This document shows positions 44,162-53,602 of a stretch of DNA of 57,523 bases, piece after piece. The DNA comes from an uncultured Oscillospiraceae bacterium (GTDB lineage: Bacteria; Bacillota; Clostridia; Oscillospirales; Oscillospiraceae), in assembly GCA_910588365.1 (NCBI GenBank), contig CAJUQS010000145.1, positions 1 to 57,523 on the forward strand, read 5' to 3'. The first letter of the stretch is position 1, and each line of letters starts with the position of its first letter. The position numbers were made by a program, and so were the translations under genes. The notes under the pieces were generated by a model. That model was not told the origin of the DNA. It worked only from the letters and a program-made list of their open reading frames with translations, and ran no database searches.

Positions 44162-44273
44162 CCCGCATTGCCCGTCTGGCAGGACAACTTCTTCCATTGA
44201 GAAAAATCTGCGTCACCGGGCCCCAGACTTGGTCAACTGCCGCAGTATAGTCCCGCATTGCCCGTCCGGCAGG
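44162..44273. repeat. Two copies of the 24-27-bp CCCGCATTGCCCGTC repeat
   Basis: Copies at 44162-44185 and 44247-44273 lie in direct orientation just past the pfkA stop. A further identical copy lies in the kinase gene at 35778. They are not tandem and resemble no transposon end. Confidence 0.75.
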
Positions 44274-44286
44274 ACTCTGGCAGGAC

Positions 44287-45360
44287 CTAGTCGCCGAAGC
44301 TGATGCCCAGCAGCTTGGCCTCCTTGACGATGGAGGAGTCGGGGTCCACCATCTTCAGCTTGCCGGCCACATCCTCCAGGGGCACCTTGACGATCTCCCG
44401 GTTCTTGTAGCCCACCATAAAGCCGTACTCGCCCTTGAGGATCAGTTTGCCGGCCTCGCCGCCCAGTCGGCTGGCGAAGACGCGGTCATAGGGGCAGGGG
44501 CTGCCGCCGCGCTGGGTGTGTCCGGGTACCGTGACCCGCACCTCCAGGCCGCAGCGCTCCCGCAGCTTCTCGGCGATCTCGTAGGAGATGGAGGGGTACT
44601 TGTAGTTGGCCATCTTCTTCTTGTACTCCTTCTTGCTCAGGGCGGCGTCCTTCTTGGAGATGGCGCCCTCGGCCACGGCCAGAATGGTGAAGCGGCTGCC
44701 GCTGTCGTGGCGGGCCTTGATCTTCTTGGCCAGCTTGTCGATGTCATAGGGGATCTCGGGGATGAGGATGATGTCCGCGCCGCCGGCGATGCCCGCGTTC
44801 AGCGTCAGCCAGCCCACCTTGTGGCCCATGACCTCCACGATGAAGATGCGGCCGTGGGAGGCGGCGGTGGTGTGGATGCAGTCGATGGCCTCCGTGGCCA
44901 CATTCACCGCGCTCTGGAAGCCGAAGGTCATGTCCGTGCCCCACAGGTCGTTGTCGATGGTCTTGGGCAGGGTGATGACGTTGAGGCCCTCCTGGCGCAG
45001 GAGGTTGGCGGTCTTGTGGGTGCCGTTGCCGCCCAGGATGACCAGGCAGTCCAGCTGGAGCTTGTAGTAGGTCTGCTTCATGGCGGCCACCTTGTCCACG
45101 CCGTCCTCGCCGGGGATCTGGATGGTCTTGAAGGGTGTGCGGCTGGTGCCCAGGAAGGTGCCGCCCTTGGTGAGGATGCCGGTGAAGTCGCTGTAGTTGA
45201 GCAGGCGGAAGCGCCCGTAGATCAGGCCCTGGTAGCCGTCCTGGAATCCGTAGATCTCCACCTTCTCGTCCGCGTTGAACAGCGTCTTGGCGACGCCCCG
45301 CATGGCCGCGTTCAGGGCCTGGCAGTCCCCGCCGCTGGTCAGCATACCGATTCGTTTCAT
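44287..45360 (-). CDS. pfkA: 6-phosphofructokinase
   Basis: 357 aa. Commits fructose 6-phosphate to glycolysis. Visible motifs are TSGGDCQALNAAMRG, GGNGT (110-114), PKTIDND (132-138), GHKVGWLTLNAGIAGGAD and PGHTQRGGSP. The Gly at the donor-site position favours ATP, while the Lys in PKTIDND is found in PPi-using and non-allosteric relatives. The Asp of GGDGT is Asn here. Cosubstrate choice is therefore open. AAGGAGGG precedes the ATG at 45360, and a strong promoter lies upstream. Confidence 0.92.
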   Translation of the reverse strand: MKRIGMLTSGGDCQALNAAMRGVAKTLFNADEKVEIYGFQDGYQGLIYGRFRLLNYSDFTGILTKGGTFLGTSRTPFKTIQIPGEDGVDKVAAMKQTYYKLQLDCLVILGGNGTHKTANLLRQEGLNVITLPKTIDNDLWGTDMTFGFQSAVNVATEAIDCIHTTAASHGRIFIVEVMGHKVGWLTLNAGIAGGADIILIPEIPYDIDKLAKKIKARHDSGSRFTILAVAEGAISKKDAALSKKEYKKKMANYKYPSISYEIAEKLRERCGLEVRVTVPGHTQRGGSPCPYDRVFASRLGGEAGKLILKGEYGFMVGYKNREIVKVPLEDVAGKLKMVDPDSSIVKEAKLLGISFGD

Positions 45361-45414
45361 GGTAAGCCCTCCTTGTATCATGCGCCTCTCTGGTCGGAGG
45401 CGTTAACTGCCCTT

Positions 45415-45443
45415 ATTATATAGCGGTTTTTCCGGCAGTACAA
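45415..45443 (-). promoter_or_regulatory. Promoter of pfkA
   Basis: Minus-strand TTGTAC and TATAAT are separated by 17 bp, about 55 bases upstream of the ATG. Strong match. Confidence 0.78.
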
Positions 45444-45454
45444 GATAAAATTGG

Positions 45455-45486
45455 AAAACACGGTGACGAAATTGTCACCGTGTTTT
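45455..45486 (-). terminator. Terminator of the small zinc-ribbon gene
   Basis: AACACGGTGAC and GTCACCGTGTT form an 11-bp stem around GAAATT with a T run on either side. It overlaps the last codons of the gene at 45475-45696 and isolates pfkA from it. Confidence 0.75.
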
Positions 45487-45696
45487 TTGTGAAGTGCTCC
45501 ATTCCGGCGGCGGAAGGGTTGACAAAAGCGCCAGATTGTCCCGCTCCTTGGCCTTGTCCGCGTCAAGAATCGGAAACATGTCCAGCATGTACTCGCACGC
45601 ATCGCACAGCCCCTCGTCGATCTGCACCCATTTCTGGCCGTCCCAGGCGAAGCAGCTGCGGCAGGCATTTGGAATGATACCGTCAAAATAGCTCAT
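45475..45696 (-). CDS. Small CxxC protein, probable zinc ribbon
   Basis: 73 aa. Two Cys pairs, CRSC (about 12-15) and CDAC (about 31-34), are spaced as in a small zinc finger: NACRSCFAWDGQKWVQIDEGLCDACEY. An acidic helix follows. The family is unknown to me. TAGGAGG with good spacing precedes the ATG at 45696, which supports a real gene. The C-terminal end runs into its own terminator. Confidence 0.65.
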   Translation of the reverse strand: MSYFDGIIPNACRSCFAWDGQKWVQIDEGLCDACEYMLDMFPILDADKAKERDNLALLSTLPPPEWSTSQKTR

Positions 45697-45762
45697 ACTA
45701 CATACCTCCTACTCCAGATTATACCCGGTTTATCGGGAATATTCAAGAGAGAATCTGCCTTT

Positions 45763-45768
45763 TATAAT
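45763..45768 (+). promoter_or_regulatory. Likely -10 element of the small HTH gene
   Basis: A perfect TATAAT lies 24 bases before the ATG at 45792. The -35 region (TATTCA at 17 bp) is weak, as for an autoregulated promoter. Confidence 0.5.
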
Positions 45769-45791
45769 GAAAAACAGAGGGGGGTGGAAGT

Positions 45792-45995
45792 ATGATCTCA
45801 TATGCGCCGCTGTGGCGGACAATGGAAAAAAGAGGGATCACTACCTACACTCTGATTTGCAGGTTCCATTTTAGCAAGGGGACTCTGCACTCCCTCAAAC
45901 ATGGGAAGAATATTTCCACCGCCACGCTGGACGATCTTTGCCGGATGTTGGACTGCCGGGTGGAGGACATCATTGAGTACGTGCCGGAACAATAA
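45792..45995 (+). CDS. Small Cro/CI-type helix-turn-helix regulator
   Basis: 67 aa, essentially one HTH domain. ISYAPLWRTMEKRGITTYTL and FSKGTLHSLKHGKNISTATLDDLCRMLDCRVEDIIEYVP give the five-helix XRE pattern, with the recognition helix near GTLHSLKHGK. Its targets are unknown. GGGGGGTGGAAGT precedes the ATG. Confidence 0.85.
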   Translation: MISYAPLWRTMEKRGITTYTLICRFHFSKGTLHSLKHGKNISTATLDDLCRMLDCRVEDIIEYVPEQ

Positions 45996-46031
45996 AAAAA
46001 GCCGCAGCGGTGTCAAACCGCTGCGGCTTTT
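45994..46031. terminator. Bidirectional terminator between the HTH gene and pth
   Basis: GCCGCAGCGG and CCGCTGCGGC form a 10-bp stem around TGTCAAA, with seven A before and four T after. It serves both convergent genes. Confidence 0.9.
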
Positions 46032-46038
46032 CTCTATA

Positions 46039-46623
46039 TCAGTTGAAACGGTTCTGGGCCTCCGAGACGCCGTGCTCCATCACGCACAGCGCGGCATCCA
46101 CAGCCCGCCCCACCGCCTCCTCCACAGGCTTCCTCTCCTGGGGGGTGAAGTGCCCGATGACCCAGTCGATCATCTCGTGCTCCGGGTGGGCCGGGGCGCC
46201 CACCCCCACGCGGACCCTGGGAAACTGGTCTGTCCCCAGGTGGGAGATGATGTTTTTCAGGCCGTTGTGGCCGCCGGCGCTGCCGCCGGCGCGGATGCGC
46301 AGTTTGCCCAGGGGCAGGGCCACGTCGTCGGAGATCACCAGCACATGGTCCGGGGGAATCTTGTAAAACCCGCCGGCCAGCTTCACCGACTCGCCGCTGA
46401 GATTCATGAAAGTCTGGGGCTTGAGGATCAGTGCCCGCTGGCCGCCCAGGCGGATCTCGCCCGTAAGGGCCCGGTAGCGGAGCTTGTTGATCTTCACGCC
46501 CTCCCGGCGCCCCAGCTCGTCGGCGGCCATAAAGCCAATGTTGTGCCGGGTATTCTCATAGTCCCTGCCCGGGTTGCCCAGACAGACCAGAAGCCACTGA
46601 AAGCCGCTGTTTCCAAAAGCCAT
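46039..46623 (-). CDS. pth: Peptidyl-tRNA hydrolase
   Basis: 194 aa. Recycles peptidyl-tRNA released from ribosomes. CLGNPGRDYENTRHNIGF carries the catalytic His27. FMNLSGESV, ISDDVALPLGKLRIR, GGHNGLKNII and RVRVGVG are the remaining family blocks. The ATG at 46623 follows AAGGAGCG; an upstream frame extension overlaps the hairpin module and is rejected. It is third in the glmU-prs-pth order conserved in Firmicutes. Confidence 0.95.
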   Translation of the reverse strand: MAFGNSGFQWLLVCLGNPGRDYENTRHNIGFMAADELGRREGVKINKLRYRALTGEIRLGGQRALILKPQTFMNLSGESVKLAGGFYKIPPDHVLVISDDVALPLGKLRIRAGGSAGGHNGLKNIISHLGTDQFPRVRVGVGAPAHPEHEMIDWVIGHFTPQERKPVEEAVGRAVDAALCVMEHGVSEAQNRFN

Positions 46624-46649
46624 GGGGAACGCTCCTTGTTTCGGCATAC

Positions 46650-46713
46650 ATTCTTTTCTTTTGGGAAAAGAAAAGAATCAAAAGAAAACTGTTGGCGCAA
46701 AACTGCGTTTTGC
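46650..46713 (-). terminator. Type-A hairpin module between prs and pth
   Basis: ATTCTTTTCTTTT/AAAAGAAAAGAAT (46650-46678) is followed by GCAAAAC/GTTTTGC (46697-46713). The module lies inside the glmU-prs-pth group, so it may attenuate rather than end transcription. Confidence 0.6.
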
Positions 46714-46744
46714 TTTCCGGGAGGTCAACGGCAGATGAAGGCTC

Positions 46745-47704
<960 letters not shown>

Positions 47705-47776
47705 TTCAACTCCCTCTCATTTCTTCTTTTTCGTCGTTGTTCCTGCTGCGGGTAAAACACACTTTGGCACGCTGTT

Positions 47777-48802
47777 TTACTTTCCGCCCAGCTCCCTGCG
47801 CTTCTTTGCCCAGCCGGCCTTGTTCTCCTGGCGGACCCGGCCGATGGCCAGGGCGTCCGCCTCCACGTCCTGGGTCACCGTGGTGCCCGCGGCGATATAC
47901 GCGCCGCCGCCCACCTCCACGGGGGGAACCAGGTTCGTGTTGCAGCCGATGAACACGTTGTCGCCAATCACTGTGCGGTGCTTGCGGAAGCCGTCGTAGT
48001 TGGAGGTGATGGTGCCGCAGCCGAAGTTCACCCCGCTGCCCACGTCGGCGTCCCCCACATAGGTCAGATGGGACATCTTGGTCCCCGGACCGAAGGAGGC
48101 GTTCTTAATCTCCACAAAGGCCCCAGCCTTGCAGCCGTCGCCCAGACGGCAGTTGGGGCGGATGTGGGCGTAGGGCCCCACATGGACCCCCTTTCCCAGG
48201 ACGCTCTCGAAGGCCTGGGAGGCGTTGACCACGCAGCCGTCGCCGATCTCGCAGTCCACGATCATGGCGTTGGGGCCGATTTCGCAGTTCTCGCCGATGA
48301 CCGTGTGGCCCCGCAGGATGGTACCCGGCAGGATGGTGGTGCCCGCGCCGATGGTCACCCGGGGATCTATGTAGGTACAGTCGATGTCCAGAACCCGGAC
48401 GCCGGTTTTCTGGTGGAAGATGGCGATGTCCTCCTTCACGGCCTGCCGGAGCCGGACCAGCTCCGCCGTCGTGCGGAAGGAGAGCATCATGCTGCCCACC
48501 GGCATCATGGCCTCGCGGACCTCCTCCACCCAGCGCCCGTGGGCAAACTCGCCGATGTCCCGGTGGTACTCCTCCTCGGTGCCCACGGCGGCGGCGGCCC
48601 CCTCGGGGACGCAGGCCATGGCCTCCTGCTGGTACTCCTCCTCACAGACAATAAAAAACCGCATGACGCCCTTCTTCATCCACGCCCGCATACACCAGTT
48701 CAATACGGGGCAGAATAACACGTCCTGCAGCATCAGCGGCTTTCTGTTATAGGTCTGATCGGTCTCTTCGTCCATGAAGATCACAATACATTTCTTATCC
48801 AT
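47777..48802 (-). CDS. GlmU-like protein: intact acetyltransferase domain, decayed uridyltransferase domain
   Basis: 341 aa; complete GlmU is about 455. Residues from about 140 form the left-handed beta-helix with IGAGTTILPGTILRG, the catalytic His in SHLTYVGDADVGSGVNFGCGTIT (His245), and KHRTVIGDNVFIG. This matches glucosamine-1-phosphate N-acetyltransferase. The N-terminal 135 residues are short and lack the LAAGxGTRM nucleotide signature, although VLNWCMRAWMKKGVMRFFIV recalls it. UDP-GlcNAc formation would need another enzyme. AGGAGG and a good promoter precede the ATG, so this is not a 5' truncation. First gene of glmU-prs-pth. Confidence 0.85.
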   Translation of the reverse strand: MDKKCIVIFMDEETDQTYNRKPLMLQDVLFCPVLNWCMRAWMKKGVMRFFIVCEEEYQQEAMACVPEGAAAAVGTEEEYHRDIGEFAHGRWVEEVREAMMPVGSMMLSFRTTAELVRLRQAVKEDIAIFHQKTGVRVLDIDCTYIDPRVTIGAGTTILPGTILRGHTVIGENCEIGPNAMIVDCEIGDGCVVNASQAFESVLGKGVHVGPYAHIRPNCRLGDGCKAGAFVEIKNASFGPGTKMSHLTYVGDADVGSGVNFGCGTITSNYDGFRKHRTVIGDNVFIGCNTNLVPPVEVGGGAYIAAGTTVTQDVEADALAIGRVRQENKAGWAKKRRELGGK

Positions 48803-48834
48803 TGGATTGACCTCCTGCCACTATGATATGCCCC

Positions 48835-48862
48835 ATTATATCAGAACCGCCATTTTATGCAA
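48835..48862 (-). promoter_or_regulatory. Promoter of the glmU-prs-pth group
   Basis: Minus-strand TTGCAT and a perfect TATAAT are separated by 16 bp, about 35 bases upstream of the ATG at 48802. Confidence 0.68.
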
Positions 48863-49035
48863 GGGGGAATTTGCAATATTGTACAGATTTTCCGAAAAGC
48901 CGGGCGGGAGAGGGCGAAGTGGAGCTTTTGCACAATTTTTCTTTGCGAAATTCGGGAAATTTTGTGATTTCCTGTAAACAGCCGGGACAGGCCGTCTTTT
49001 TCGTAAAAATTCATGAAGAATTTCTACGATTGTGC

Positions 49036-49064
49036 TTGAATTTGGAAAGGATTTGTTTTACAAT
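49036..49064 (+). promoter_or_regulatory. Promoter of the trmL-pgk-tpiA run
   Basis: TTGAAT and TACAAT are separated by 17 bp, about 65 bases before the GTG start of trmL. With trmL and pgk only 19 bp apart, it probably also drives pgk. Confidence 0.72.
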
Positions 49065-49128
49065 ATACGCTGTTACAAAAATAGGCGGACGCCGTAAAGG
49101 CGCCGGGGCCGGGAAGGCGGGATGGGGT

Positions 49129-49671
49129 GTGCTGAATGTTGTGCTTGTAGAGCCGGAGATTCCGCCCAACTGCGGCAACATCGCCCGGACCTGCGCCGCC
49201 ACCGGCAGCCGCCTGCATCTGGTGGAGCCGCTGGGCTTTGACGTGTCCGACCGCGCGGTGAAGCGGGCTGGCCTGGACTACTGGCATCTGGTAGAGGTGT
49301 CGGTCCACCCCTCCCTGGAGGCCCTGTTCCTCCGCCACCCGGAGGCGGCGGAGGATCTGTGGCTGGCCACCACCAAGGCACCCAGGTCCTACTGCGAGGC
49401 GGCCTTCTCGCCGGACTGCTGGCTGTTTTTCGGCAAGGAGACGGCGGGGCTTCCGCCGGACTTCCGTGAGCGGTACCGGGAGCGCTGCCTCCGGCTGCCC
49501 ATGGTGGACGGGGCGCGCAGCCTGAACCTGGGCAACAGCGCCGCCGTGCTGGTCTACGAGGCCCTGCGGCAGAACGGGTTTCCCGGCCTTCTGGACACGG
49601 GGGAGATGGCGCGCCCGCACACGGAAGGAAACGATTATCACACCAATCAAACCAGCGTCACATCAGTTTGA
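49129..49671 (+). CDS. trmL: tRNA 2'-O-methyltransferase TrmL (wobble position 34)
   Basis: 180 aa. SPOUT methyltransferase of the SpoU class, methylating the wobble nucleotide of leucine tRNAs. Motif 1 is EPEIPPNCGNIARTCAATGS, motif 2 is FFGKETAGLPP and motif 3 is LPMVDGARSLNLGNSAAVLVYEALRQ. The likely start is GTG at 49129, with GGAAGG about 12 bases upstream; the frame is open further back but lacks a start with a ribosome site. The C-terminal tail is a little longer than usual. Confidence 0.88.
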   Translation: MLNVVLVEPEIPPNCGNIARTCAATGSRLHLVEPLGFDVSDRAVKRAGLDYWHLVEVSVHPSLEALFLRHPEAAEDLWLATTKAPRSYCEAAFSPDCWLFFGKETAGLPPDFRERYRERCLRLPMVDGARSLNLGNSAAVLVYEALRQNGFPGLLDTGEMARPHTEGNDYHTNQTSVTSV

Positions 49672-49690
49672 AAGGAGCTTTGATAGGAAG

Positions 49691-50959
49691 ATGAATTACA
49701 ACAAGAAGACAGTACGGGATATTGACGTTCAGGGCAAGAAGGTCCTTCTGCGCTGCGACTTCAACGTCCCCCAGGACAAGACCACCGGCGTGATTACCGA
49801 CGACAAGCGCATCCGCGCCGCCCTCCCCACCATCCAGTACCTGCTGGAGAAGGGCGCGGCGGTGATCGCCTGCTCCCACCTGGGCAAGCCGGAGCCCGAC
49901 TTTGACAAGTGGGCCAAGAAGCAGGCGGAGAAGGGCAAGGACCCCGCCTCCCTCACCAGGGAGAAGTGGGAGAAGAGCCTGGAGGCCCTGTGCATGAAGC
50001 CCGTGGCGGAGCGCTTGGGCGAGCTTCTGGGGAAGGACGTCATTCTTGCCGGTGACGTAGTGGGCCCCGACGCCCAGGCCAAGGCCGCCGCCCTCAAGCC
50101 CGGCCAGGTCATGCTTCTCCAGAACACCCGCTTTGAGAAGGGCGAGACCAAGAACGACCCCGAGCTTGCCAAGGCCATGGCCTCCATGGCGGAGGTGTAT
50201 GTCTCCGACGCTTTCGGCGCGGTTCACCGGGCCCACGCATCCACCGCCGGCGTGGCCGCCTGCCTGCCCGCCGTCAGCGGCTTCCTCATCGAGAAGGAGC
50301 TGGAGATCATGGGCGGCGCCCTGGCCAGCCCCAAGCGCCCCCTGGTGGCGATTCTGGGCGGCAGCAAGGTGTCCTCCAAGATCGGCGTCATCAACCACCT
50401 GCTGGACATCGCCGACATGATCATCATCGGCGGCGGCATGGCCTACACCTTTGCCAAGGCCCAGGGCGGCAGCGTGGGCACCAGCCTGCTGGAGAGCGAC
50501 TGGCTGGACTACTGCAACGAGATGATCGCCAAGGCGAAGGAGAAGGGCGTCAAGCTCCTCCTGCCTGTGGACACCAAGTGCGCCAAGGAGTTCTCCGCCG
50601 ACGCGCAGCCCGTTCTGCACGACGCCATGTCCATTCCCGATGATATGATGGGCATGGACATCGGCCCCAGGACCATTGAGGAGTACACCGCCGCCGTCAA
50701 GGGCGCGGGCACCGTCATCTGGAACGGCCCCATGGGCGTGTTCGAATTCCCCGCCTTCGCCGAGGGCACCCGCGCGGTGGCCAAGGCCCTGGCCGAGACC
50801 GACGCCATCACCATCATCGGCGGCGGCGACAGCGCGGCCGCTGTGGCGCAGCTGGGCTTTGCCGATAAGATGACCCACATCTCCACCGGCGGCGGCGCGT
50901 CCCTGGAGTTCCTGGAGGGGAAGGAGCTTCCCGGCGTGGCGTGCCTGCTGGACAAGTAA
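49691..50959 (+). CDS. pgk: Phosphoglycerate kinase
   Basis: 422 aa, slightly long. Produces ATP from 1,3-bisphosphoglycerate. Blocks seen are LLRCDFNVPQ, SHLGKP, NTRFEKGETKND, VSDAFGAVHRAHAST, GGSKVSSKI, NGPMGVFEF and IIGGGDSAAAV. About 20-25 extra residues lie after SHLGKP (EPDFDKWAKKQAEKGKDPAS), a charged insertion in the N domain also seen in some clostridial enzymes. GAAAGGAG lies upstream. First of pgk-tpiA-gpmI. Confidence 0.96.
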   Translation: MNYNKKTVRDIDVQGKKVLLRCDFNVPQDKTTGVITDDKRIRAALPTIQYLLEKGAAVIACSHLGKPEPDFDKWAKKQAEKGKDPASLTREKWEKSLEALCMKPVAERLGELLGKDVILAGDVVGPDAQAKAAALKPGQVMLLQNTRFEKGETKNDPELAKAMASMAEVYVSDAFGAVHRAHASTAGVAACLPAVSGFLIEKELEIMGGALASPKRPLVAILGGSKVSSKIGVINHLLDIADMIIIGGGMAYTFAKAQGGSVGTSLLESDWLDYCNEMIAKAKEKGVKLLLPVDTKCAKEFSADAQPVLHDAMSIPDDMMGMDIGPRTIEEYTAAVKGAGTVIWNGPMGVFEFPAFAEGTRAVAKALAETDAITIIGGGDSAAAVAQLGFADKMTHISTGGGASLEFLEGKELPGVACLLDK

Positions 50960-51034
50960 GCGCCCGGGCGCTGGACGCCGATCCGCTGTTGTTCGTTCTT
51001 TTATTTTAATTGATATATACAGGAGAATACCGAC

Positions 51035-51808
51035 ATGAACTCAAGATACCGCAAGACTATCATCGCCGGCAACTGGAAGATGAACAAGACCGCCAGCGAC
51101 ACCAAGCGCTTTGCCGAGGAGCTCAAGCCCATTCTGCCCCGCGCCAAGTGGTGTGAGGTGGTGGTGTGCGTCCCCTTCGTCAACATTCCCGCCGCGCTGA
51201 AGGCGTTCAAGGATATGCGCGTGGCCGTGGGCGCGGAGAACCTGTACTTTGAGCCCAGCGGCGCTTACACCGGCGAGGTGTCCGCCGATATGCTCAAGGA
51301 TCTGGGCGTCAAGTATGTCATCATTGGCCACTCCGAGCGCCGCCAGTACTTCGGTGAGACCGATATCACCGTCAACAAGAAGGTCCATGCCGCGCTGGAG
51401 GCGGGGCTGCACCCCATTATCTGCGTGGGCGAGAGCCTGGAGCAGCGGGAGATGGGCGTGACCATGGAGCTCATCGCCCTGCAGGTCAAGAGCGCCCTGG
51501 CCGGCGTGGCCGCGGACAAGGTCCGCAAGTGCGTGGTGGCCTATGAGCCCATCTGGGCCATCGGCACCGGCAAGACCGCCACCGCCGAGCAGGCCGCCGA
51601 GGTCTGCACCGCCATCCGTGCCACCATCCGCAATCTCTACGGCGCCCGGGTCGCCCGCTCCATCACCATCCAGTACGGCGGCTCCATGAATCCCAAGAAC
51701 GCCGCCGAGCTGCTGGCACAGCCCGACGTGGACGGCGGCCTCATCGGCGGAGCCGCCCTGAAGCCGGACCAGTTTGTGGACATCATCAACGCCGCCAACC
51801 AGGAGTAG
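51035..51808 (+). CDS. tpiA: Triose-phosphate isomerase
   Basis: 257 aa. GNWKMN (catalytic Lys), GHSERR (His), YEPIWAIGTGK (Glu) and the phosphate loop GGSMNPKN and GGLIGGAAL are all present. The TAG stop is composite: TA belongs to the target site and G is the first base of the family-3 miniature element at 51808. The sequence after the element (TAATC) suggests the stop was TAA before insertion. Confidence 0.96.
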   Translation: MNSRYRKTIIAGNWKMNKTASDTKRFAEELKPILPRAKWCEVVVCVPFVNIPAALKAFKDMRVAVGAENLYFEPSGAYTGEVSADMLKDLGVKYVIIGHSERRQYFGETDITVNKKVHAALEAGLHPIICVGESLEQREMGVTMELIALQVKSALAGVAADKVRKCVVAYEPIWAIGTGKTATAEQAAEVCTAIRATIRNLYGARVARSITIQYGGSMNPKNAAELLAQPDVDGGLIGGAALKPDQFVDIINAANQE

Positions 51809-51969
51809 GCGCAGTTTGAAAAATGGAAATATGACCAAGGGCGAGAAATTTTGCCGCCAGATGAAGCCGGTTTGACGCGGGAATCCTGGGTGGATTGCAA
51901 GGAAAACCGGCAAAGTATGGCGGCAAAAGGGCCGCTCTTTGGGCGTGTTGACATTTTTCATACAAGCCC
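51808..51969 (+). mobile_element. Family-3 miniature inverted-repeat element, full-length copy
   Basis: 162 bp from GGCGCAGTTTGAAAAATGG to CATTTTTCATACAAGCCC, with imperfect terminal repeats of about 20 bases. Flanked by TA (51806-51807 and 51970-51971), as in IS630/Tc1-type elements. The 83-bp derivative at 32390 keeps only the outer parts. No coding capacity. It separates tpiA from gpmI. Confidence 0.82.
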
Positions 51970-52093
51970 TAATCATGCTTTGAGCGCAGTACCCGCTGCA
52001 CAGGCGGGTACTGTCTCACTCACAGGCGGGCTTCGTCCCCACCGTACCGACGATCACCTGCTTTCTATTAGAAATCGAGGTAATGAGGTTACT

Positions 52094-53602
52094 ATGAATA
52101 AAACGCCAACGACTCTGATCATTATGGACGGCTTCGGCCTGCGCAGCGACTCCGACGGCAACGCCGTCGTCCACGCGAAAACCCCCGTCCTGGATAAGCT
52201 GTTTGCCGGGTGCGAGCATACCACCCTCTCCGCCTCCGGGCTGGACGTGGGTCTGCCCGACGGGCAGATGGGCAACAGCGAGGTGGGCCACACCAACATC
52301 GGCGGCGGCCGGGTGGTCTACCAGGACCTGCCCCGGATTACCCGGTCCATTGAGGACGGCAGCTTTTTCGAGAACCCTGCCTACTGTGCCGCCATGGACG
52401 CCTGCAAGGCCAAGGGCAGCACCCTGCACCTGTACGGGCTGCTCTCCGACGGCGGCGTCCACTCCCACAACACCCACCTGTGGGCCCTGCTGCGCATGGC
52501 CAAGCAGCGCGGGGTGGAGAAGGTCTACATCCACGCATTCCTGGACGGCCGGGACGTCTCTCCCACCAGCGGCAAGGGCTTTGTAGCGGAAACCGTTGAA
52601 AAGTGCGCGGAGATCGGCGTGGGCAAAATCGCCACGGTGATGGGCCGCTACTACGCCATGGACCGCGACAAGCGCTGGGACCGGGTGGAGCAGGCCTATG
52701 ACGCCATGGTCTACGGACAGGGCGTGCAGAATCCGGACCCGGTGGACGCGGTGGCAAAGAGCTATGCCGCCGGCGTGACCGACGAGTTCGTGGAGCCCGT
52801 GGTCTGCGACAGCGAGGGCGTGATCAGCGACAACGACAGCATCATCTTCTTCAACTTCCGCCCCGACCGGGCCCGGGAGATCACCCGGGTGTTCGTGGAC
52901 CCGGCCTTTGACGGCTTCCAGCGGGAGATCTTCCCCCTGACCTATGTGTGCACCACCGAGTACGACGCCACCATGCCCAACGTCCAGGTGGCCTTCCCCC
53001 GGAATCTGGTGGCCAACGGCCTGGGCGAGTACCTGAGCAAGATGGGCATGACCCAGCTGCGCATCGCCGAGACGGAGAAGTACGCCCACGTCACCTTCTT
53101 CTTCAACGGCGGTAGCGAGGCGGTGTTCCCCGGGGAGGACCGGGTGCTGGTAGCGTCCCCCAAGGTGGCCACCTACGACCTCCAGCCGGAGATGAGCGCC
53201 GTCGAGGTGACGGACCGCTGTGTGGAGCGCATTGAGTCGGGTGCCTACGACGTTATCATCCTCAACTTCGCCAACTGCGACATGGTGGGCCATACCGGTG
53301 TGTACGAGGCCGCCGTGAAGGCGGTGGAGACCGTGGATACCTGCGTGGGGCGGGTGGTGGACGCTACCCGGGCCATGGGCGGCATCGCCATGATCACCGC
53401 GGACCACGGCAATGCCGAGGAGATGCGCAAGGGCGACGGCTCCCCCATGACCGCCCATACCACCAATCTGGTGCCCTTCATCCTGGTGGGGGCGGACGCC
53501 AAGCTCCACCCCGGCCGTCTGGCGGATATCGCGCCCACGATTCTGGATATCATGGGTCTGGCCTGCCCGCCTGAGATGGACGGAAAGAGCCTGATTGATT
53601 AA
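52094..53602 (+). CDS. gpmI: 2,3-bisphosphoglycerate-independent phosphoglycerate mutase
   Basis: 502 aa. Mn-dependent alkaline-phosphatase-fold mutase. IIMDGFG (metal Asp), GLPDGQMGNSEVGHTNIG (catalytic Ser), SDGGVHSH, FLDGRD, the metal motif in NFANCDMVGHTG and ITADHGNAEEM are seen. AATGAGGTT precedes the ATG at 52094. The TAA stop is also the left duplication of a family-2 miniature element. Completes the run from pgk. Confidence 0.96.
   Translation: MNKTPTTLIIMDGFGLRSDSDGNAVVHAKTPVLDKLFAGCEHTTLSASGLDVGLPDGQMGNSEVGHTNIGGGRVVYQDLPRITRSIEDGSFFENPAYCAAMDACKAKGSTLHLYGLLSDGGVHSHNTHLWALLRMAKQRGVEKVYIHAFLDGRDVSPTSGKGFVAETVEKCAEIGVGKIATVMGRYYAMDRDKRWDRVEQAYDAMVYGQGVQNPDPVDAVAKSYAAGVTDEFVEPVVCDSEGVISDNDSIIFFNFRPDRAREITRVFVDPAFDGFQREIFPLTYVCTTEYDATMPNVQVAFPRNLVANGLGEYLSKMGMTQLRIAETEKYAHVTFFFNGGSEAVFPGEDRVLVASPKVATYDLQPEMSAVEVTDRCVERIESGAYDVIILNFANCDMVGHTGVYEAAVKAVETVDTCVGRVVDATRAMGGIAMITADHGNAEEMRKGDGSPMTAHTTNLVPFILVGADAKLHPGRLADIAPTILDIMGLACPPEMDGKSLID

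Noticed and set aside
44287..45381. pfkA start at 45381 (extra MIQGGLT residues)
   Set aside because: The AAGGAGGG ribosome site lies between that codon and the ATG at 45360, so the shorter start is preferred.
47777..48802. GlmU broken by a frameshift
   Set aside because: The gene has its own promoter and AGGAGG site at the short start, and no other frame upstream encodes a missing uridyltransferase domain.
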